Assembly (NCBI RefSeq): GCF_964019385.1
Contig: NC_088655.1
Location: 23,657,576 to 23,721,575, forward strand
Direction of reading: 5' to 3'
DNA: 64,000 nucleotides
Source: Sycon ciliatum
Lineage: Eukaryota; Porifera; Calcarea; Leucosolenida; Sycettidae
Shown piece after piece: positions 61,390 through 64,000 of the stretch. The position numbers and the translations under genes are program-made. Each line of letters starts with the position of its first letter. Position 1 is the first letter of the stretch. The notes under the pieces were generated by a model that did not search any database, was not told where the DNA came from, and worked only from the letters and a program-made list of their open reading frames with translations.

Positions 61390-62599
61390 CCTGATGTTTT
61401 CCACCCAGCAACTTCAGTAAAAGGTACCTTGGATATAACGGACGCTCTATGTGATAGAAAGTAGTTATTGGTGGATGAGTATCTCCCTACAAAAATAGGT
61501 TCCTGAGTTACAAGTTACACAGCATACATATACATGTATGTGTGGCCATAGTTTGTAAAACAAAGTGGAAAAGAGTAGCGGGATTCGCGGCCGCATCACC
61601 TGACGTGTTCAGGAACACATCAAGCAAGTATATTCACATCGGCGGGCCACCACTTCACCCATATGTCCTCAGTGTCAAATGCACACCCCACACGTGAGTC
61701 AACAAGCAAGCGTGTAAAGGCCCTATAACCCCATAAACCGCATCCTTGTTACCCTCACACCGAGCAAGTGAGTACCCAGTTCACCGTGGGTGTCGTCACA
61801 GCTCATTGCATGTAAAGTGGTACTCGCCCGCATCACAGCGATTGAGAGAGCACTAAACACACTCCCTGTTACCAGCGCAGGTTTTGAACTCGGAACCTCA
61901 TGATTCGCCGGCAAGACTACAAACCAATCGGCTATACGCGTCGGTCTAAAGTGAAAGCACTCCAGTTCTTAGAATAGTACAATAGCCATGCATCTATACA
62001 CTGTACACATCAGTCTACAAGAATAAATCGAAGATCGTCGGAACCAAACATTTTCGTTCCCTTTTCATCATGGGCCCATGCAGGGAATACAGCGAAAGAG
62101 TTTGGTTCTGAAAATCTTCGATTTGTTTTTCTAGCCGGAATGGACAGCGTTCTGATGCCTGACTATTCGATACTACTTTACGCACTATAATTTTTTTTTT
62201 TTTTTTACAGAATGCACCTCCTACTGATAGACCATAACAAAGAGAGGAGAAGAAGGAGACAAAAGAAAATAATGATCGAGACAACAAAGGAGAAAGACAG
62301 ACAATGTACTAGTAGGGGCTCTCAGGGAGCCTGTGCCGGTGAGGTGGGACTAGCATAGTGTGGGTCACTTACTAACCTTGCTCGCACACATAGTGTTTCT
62401 CTTGCGAGCAGTCCACAGCCGCCCAGACACCGCTGGGGGGTTGCAGCTCCGTGCAGTGTGGGCCGGTCAGGCTGGGCAGGGCACCGCCCGCAAAGCCGAT
62501 GAACACCGGGCTCGCCTGGGATGTGCTGAAGCGGAACACGTTGCCCCCGGTCGGCGCGCTGTCCAAGCCAATCCACGTGTTGACTCCGGCTGTCGCAGT
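55365..62599 (-). CDS. C-type lectin plus ZP domain protein gene, partial (gene-level entry)
   Basis: Six minus-strand exons of 223, 224, 244, 136, 115 and 199 bp join in frame to about 380 residues. The first encodes the second half of a C-type lectin-like domain (WIGL near its start, VDCSQEKHYVCEQ at its end). The next five encode a ZP domain: ZP-N starts at ACPPPSSLNISVAKE; ZP-C includes VDRCFASPSSDPSDQST, CPGSVLAQVT, the aromatic FNFQFNAFEFL, LYLHCTTRVC and a basic CARRRRDL cleavage-type motif. ZP domains polymerise extracellular or membrane-bound proteins after cleavage at such a site. The N-terminal half of the lectin domain, the signal peptide and the expected transmembrane exon are not identified. 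Type-specific calcium-binding residues of the lectin cannot be judged. Confidence 0.85.
55828..56010 (+). mobile_element. Retrozyme-related copy (solo)
   Basis: GAGCTCGCTGACTTGTCAGT, TTGAGCACTCTGGCAAGGTA, TTAAATCTGGCC and the hammerhead copy correspond to the reverse complement of 24,236-24,425. Only one hammerhead is seen here. It lies in the lectin-ZP intron, antisense to that gene. Confidence 0.6.
55938..56002 (+). ncRNA. Diverged hammerhead ribozyme copy
   Basis: TGCGGCG, core CTGAGGA (55,958-55,964), stem II GTCC-ACAAA-GGAC, GAG in place of GAA, stem III ACGG-AT-CTGT, C, CGCAG. Stem II is perfect and stem III holds with a G-U pair, but position 14 is G rather than A and stem I has a mismatch, so it is probably inactive. 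Cleavage would fall between 55,991 and 55,992. Flanking sequence from about 55,828 matches the retrozyme body at 24.3-24.4 kb in reverse. Confidence 0.7.
56098..56315. mobile_element. ACTGTACAAGCAGAAAT MITE-like element
   Basis: ACTGTACAAGCAGAAATATT with CGTC on the left and ACGAAATTTTCTGCTTATAC with TACGGTA on the right are inverted. Confidence 0.65.
56441..56713. mobile_element. TACTGTAAA/TTTTCGGC MITE
   Basis: TACTGTAAATATACAAATTT TCGGCA left; TGCCGAAATTTTGTATCTTT ACAGTA right. Confidence 0.8.
56755..56869 (-). CDS. ZP-C exon, aromatic core
   Basis: Begins with a split Asp codon then CPGSVLAQVTVATGGASN and VFNFQFNAFEFLVGG ASQPL, between CTGACAG and GTGAGT. The FxFxxFxF run matches ZP domains. 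Confidence 0.85.
56899..57741. mobile_element. 843-bp foldback element, TTAA-flanked, in a lectin-ZP intron
   Basis: AGGGGAGGTTAAGGGTAAAA at the left and CCTTAACTTCCCCT at the right are flanked by TTAA (56,895-56,898 and 57,742-57,745). The arms (about 395 bp each) pair almost to the centre near 57,292-57,351. Mirrored open frames in it result from the palindrome. The same TTAA/AGGGG ends occur on the THAP-bearing element at 41,506. Confidence 0.85.
57750..58350. other. No feature recognised in this intron stretch
   Basis: Unique AT-rich sequence between the foldback element and a ZP exon; short frames only. Confidence 0.4.
58354..58489 (-). CDS. ZP-C exon
   Basis: Encodes GEPVFVQTFVANDVLSNLDI, FVDRCFASPSSDPSDQST and ILEVIND, between CCCACAG and GTAAGT. 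VxxCxAxPS is a ZP-C hallmark. Confidence 0.87.
59261..59504 (-). CDS. ZP linker and ZP-C start exon
   Basis: Encodes VRLNAILYHTPTSGLITRSR, GQLIAFDCQVQTVDLVSSSA, FGEFTVGVQFTSDSTYSAAL and TANTITL, between GTGCTCAG and GTAAGT. Confidence 0.85.
59567..59712. mobile_element. Foldback element AGTGTTGGCCAGAGAAATCC
   Basis: ACAGTGTTGGCCAGAGAAAT CCAACCTCATGAATTAAGTA pairs with TATTCATGAGGTTGGATTTC TTTGGCCAGCACTGT. The CAGTGYTGGC end resembles the mini-foldbacks at 45,508 and 48,038. Confidence 0.8.
59820..59905 (+). repeat. Dispersed stem-loop repeat, 3' part
   Basis: GCAGCCACCATCCTCAAGGA TCAAGGTG and AGCTCCCGAAGTGGTGGGAG match the 3' part of the copy at 3,191. Confidence 0.55.
59972..60165. mobile_element. 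CAGTAAAACCTGTC element, copy 6 (reverse)
   Basis: CAGTGCAACCTGTCTAAGAC, TGGTCTCTGTTACCAGGTGG twice in tandem, GTCGCATTGACACGTTTACTG. Confidence 0.8.
60510..60559. repeat. (GA)n microsatellite
   Basis: Pure GA run. Confidence 0.98.
60713..60936 (-). CDS. ZP-N exon
   Basis: Completes the Ala codon of the lectin exon and encodes AFVACPPPSSLNISVAKEVL, SQFFIANASDLHIGSAASD, PLCRVAEVNGQYTALIEPN and TCDVSFSYDPAIPQV. The four cysteines and the NTC segment fit ZP-N. Donor chosen as GTG/GTAGGT; an alternative three bases shorter (CAA/GTGGTA) keeps the frame. Confidence 0.85.
61019..61122. mobile_element. AGGACCAAGGAAC MITE, copy 2
   Basis: TATAGAAAAGAAAAAGGACC and GGTCCTTTTTCTTTTCTATA are inverted ends; inner GATTGTTTAGTAACT and GTGGACATTATAG match 26,205-26,357. 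Confidence 0.85.
61315..61387. repeat. (CT)n microsatellite
   Basis: CT run over about 70 bp. Confidence 0.97.
61720..61950 (-). mobile_element. tRNA-derived SINE
   Basis: On the minus strand, TAGCCGATTGGTTTGTAGTC (A-box region) and GAGGTTCCGAGTTCAAAACC (B box) are spaced as in a tRNA, followed by a 150-bp body. It sits in a lectin-ZP intron in the same orientation as the gene. Confidence 0.55.
62377..62599 (-). CDS. C-type lectin-like domain exon (C-terminal half)
   Basis: Encodes TATAGVNTWIGLDSAPTGGN, then FSTSQASPVFIGFAGG, CTELQPPSGVWAAVDCSQEK and HYVCEQ. Acceptor CTGACAG/ACTG, donor CAAG/GTTAGT, ending in phase 1. The pattern WIGL...C...VW...C...YVCE is that of C-type lectin folds. Confidence 0.85.
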
Positions 62600-62701
62600 C
62601 TGTCAGCGAACACAGTAGGGAGAAATGCGTAACTGGCGACCATCTTTAAGCAAATGTGCTGCCAAGAGAGTGAATGCACAGACCCCGTGCATTATTTATT
62701 A

Positions 62702-62893
62702 CAGTCAGACCTCCCTTATCCGATCCGGTCCTCTTTTATCCGGATCCCTCGCCATCCGGAAGAAAATAGCTGGTTACAGATTTACAGCATACGTGATGCA
62801 TCCAACACAACCAGTGTTCGATTATCCGGTTCCCTCGTCTATCCGGATATTTTTGTGCCAAATGGATTTGTGCGGTTAAACGAGGTCTGACTG
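62702..62893. mobile_element. CAGTCAGACCTC/TTATCCGG element, copy 3
   Basis: CAGTCAGACCTCCCTTATCC left; GTTAAACGAGGTCTGACTG right; AGCTGGTTACAGATTTACAG and CCAGTGTTCGATTATCCGG shared with 38,016. Confidence 0.85.
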
Positions 62894-63230
62894 TACTTTT
62901 AAAGTATGAAAATCAGATTTTTCCCCTACAACACAATCATGTGTTTTCGCATCCTGTTCAGTTCCTTGTCACTCTCCACCAAGTTACTTTAGAAATTGAC
63001 TTATTCAGTTTGGTAAAATTATGAGATCAGAATCGGTGCTGTAACTTTGAGTTGAAAAAAGTTTTGTAGCTTTTCGCATTCCTCCTATCCTCCTCGAGAA
63101 TATTACATTTCCAGAATGTTCGCAGAAGAAGTTTGTTGGCAATGCAGACACAAGCGTACACCGCAGGAGCTCCAGGAGGAAGGCAGGCTGAGTACAGCTA
63201 CAATCACGGAACCAATACACGCACCCCGCG

Positions 63231-63330
<100 letters not shown>

Positions 63331-63420
63331 TGTACGCATGCACGCATGCACTCACCATGTACCACACACAAACATACACACGCACACATGCACGCACACA
63401 CCCACACCCACACACCTTTT

Positions 63421-63460
63421 GACTCCCATCGCCGAAGGCGATGATAGGTCACCATGTAGA
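63421..63460 (+). repeat. CA-associated hairpin repeat, copy 2 (short)
   Basis: GACTCCCATCGCCGAAGGCG ATGATAG after CA-rich sequence, then diverging. Confidence 0.6.
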
Positions 63461-63766
63461 GTAGAACCGGGGTTAGGGATCTACCTAACTCTGCGCGGAC
63501 ATAGCTGGACTCAGTTGTACTGGGATGGGCAAAAAGGTGTGCAAAACGACTTTTTGTGACAAGATGGACCCCGGAAAAATTGTTTGGATCGAAAAAATTA
63601 CGGCTTCCTCGGAAACCGACGGGGGACCCCCCCCCCCCCCCTTGGGCCGGAAATTAAGTCCCGGTATAAGGATCACCCGCACAATGTACATGCCAAGTGC
63701 CCCCCCCCCCCCCCCCCCGGGCTCCGATCCCTAATCCGGTGTGACCCTTAACCCGGGTTCTACTCT

Positions 63767-63770
<4 letters not shown>
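63455..63770. other. Imperfect inverted repeat with poly-C tracts
   Basis: GTAGAGTAGAACCGGGGTTA and TAACCCGGGTTCTACTCTAC are inverted over about 310 bp, so this is another foldback-type element; two poly-C runs lie inside. Confidence 0.7.
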
Positions 63771-63912
<142 letters not shown>

Positions 63913-64000
63913 TTTGACCTTTTGACTCCCATCGCCGAAGGCGATGATAGCGATGCTACAGCAGAAGCCATAGCAACTTGTGCTGGAATTGCACCATTCA
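63913..64000 (+). repeat. CA-associated hairpin repeat, copy 3
   Basis: GACTCCCATCGCCGAAGGCG ATGATAGCG, then AGCCATAGCAACTTGTGCTG and ATTGCACCATTCA at the window edge; matches 11,905-11,995. Confidence 0.75.

Overview
The window is animal (metazoan) nuclear DNA. Two minus-strand multi-exon genes encode extracellular modules typical of animals (MAM; C-type lectin plus zona pellucida). Introns are long (often 0.3 to 2.3 kb) with GT/AG borders. The rest is dominated by microsatellites, foldback elements and short inverted-repeat transposons. I cannot name the species; an invertebrate with a repeat-rich genome fits. Nothing looks bacterial or organellar.

Layout. 1.0-12.9 kb (minus): the 3' part of a gene with three complete MAM domains over 14 exons plus a short linker exon; every cassette is bounded by phase-1 introns and the frame is consistent across all joins. 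Its introns hold (CA)n, CAG and other microsatellites and two satellites (52 bp and 77 bp). 13.3-16.2 kb: unrecognised ORFs, including a protease-like fragment and a duplicated ORF pair of which the second copy is frameshifted. 16.5-31 kb: no convincing host gene; many MITE-like elements, a LINE 3' end, a tRNA-derived SINE and, on the minus strand near 24.24 kb, a hammerhead ribozyme with a second partial copy 243 nt upstream in its own sense. 31.7-33.8 kb: a degenerate hAT-like transposon. 35.7-40.1 kb (minus): a complete two-exon Ras-family GTPase ending in the CaaX box CTIL. 41.5-44.0 kb: a TTAA-flanked foldback transposon with a THAP-like fragment in each arm, probably Kolobok-type. 51.6-53.6 kb: a Gypsy-type LTR retrotransposon remnant nested with two palindromic elements. 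55.4-62.6 kb (minus): six exons encoding a C-type lectin-like domain fused to a ZP domain; one intron carries an 843-bp TTAA-flanked foldback and another holds a diverged hammerhead-like copy.

How it fits together. The MAM and lectin-ZP genes look like separate secreted or cell-surface proteins; signal peptides, transmembrane exons and first or last exons are not identified here. The Ras-like gene is unrelated to them in function as far as the sequence shows. The most interesting content is non-coding: hammerhead ribozymes in a retrozyme-like arrangement, two TTAA/AGGGG foldbacks, hairpin families whose arms vary but stay complementary, and retroposon 3' tails whose stem-loop appears to covary. 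Exon borders were assigned by eye from frame, splice sites and domain patterns; no searches were run.
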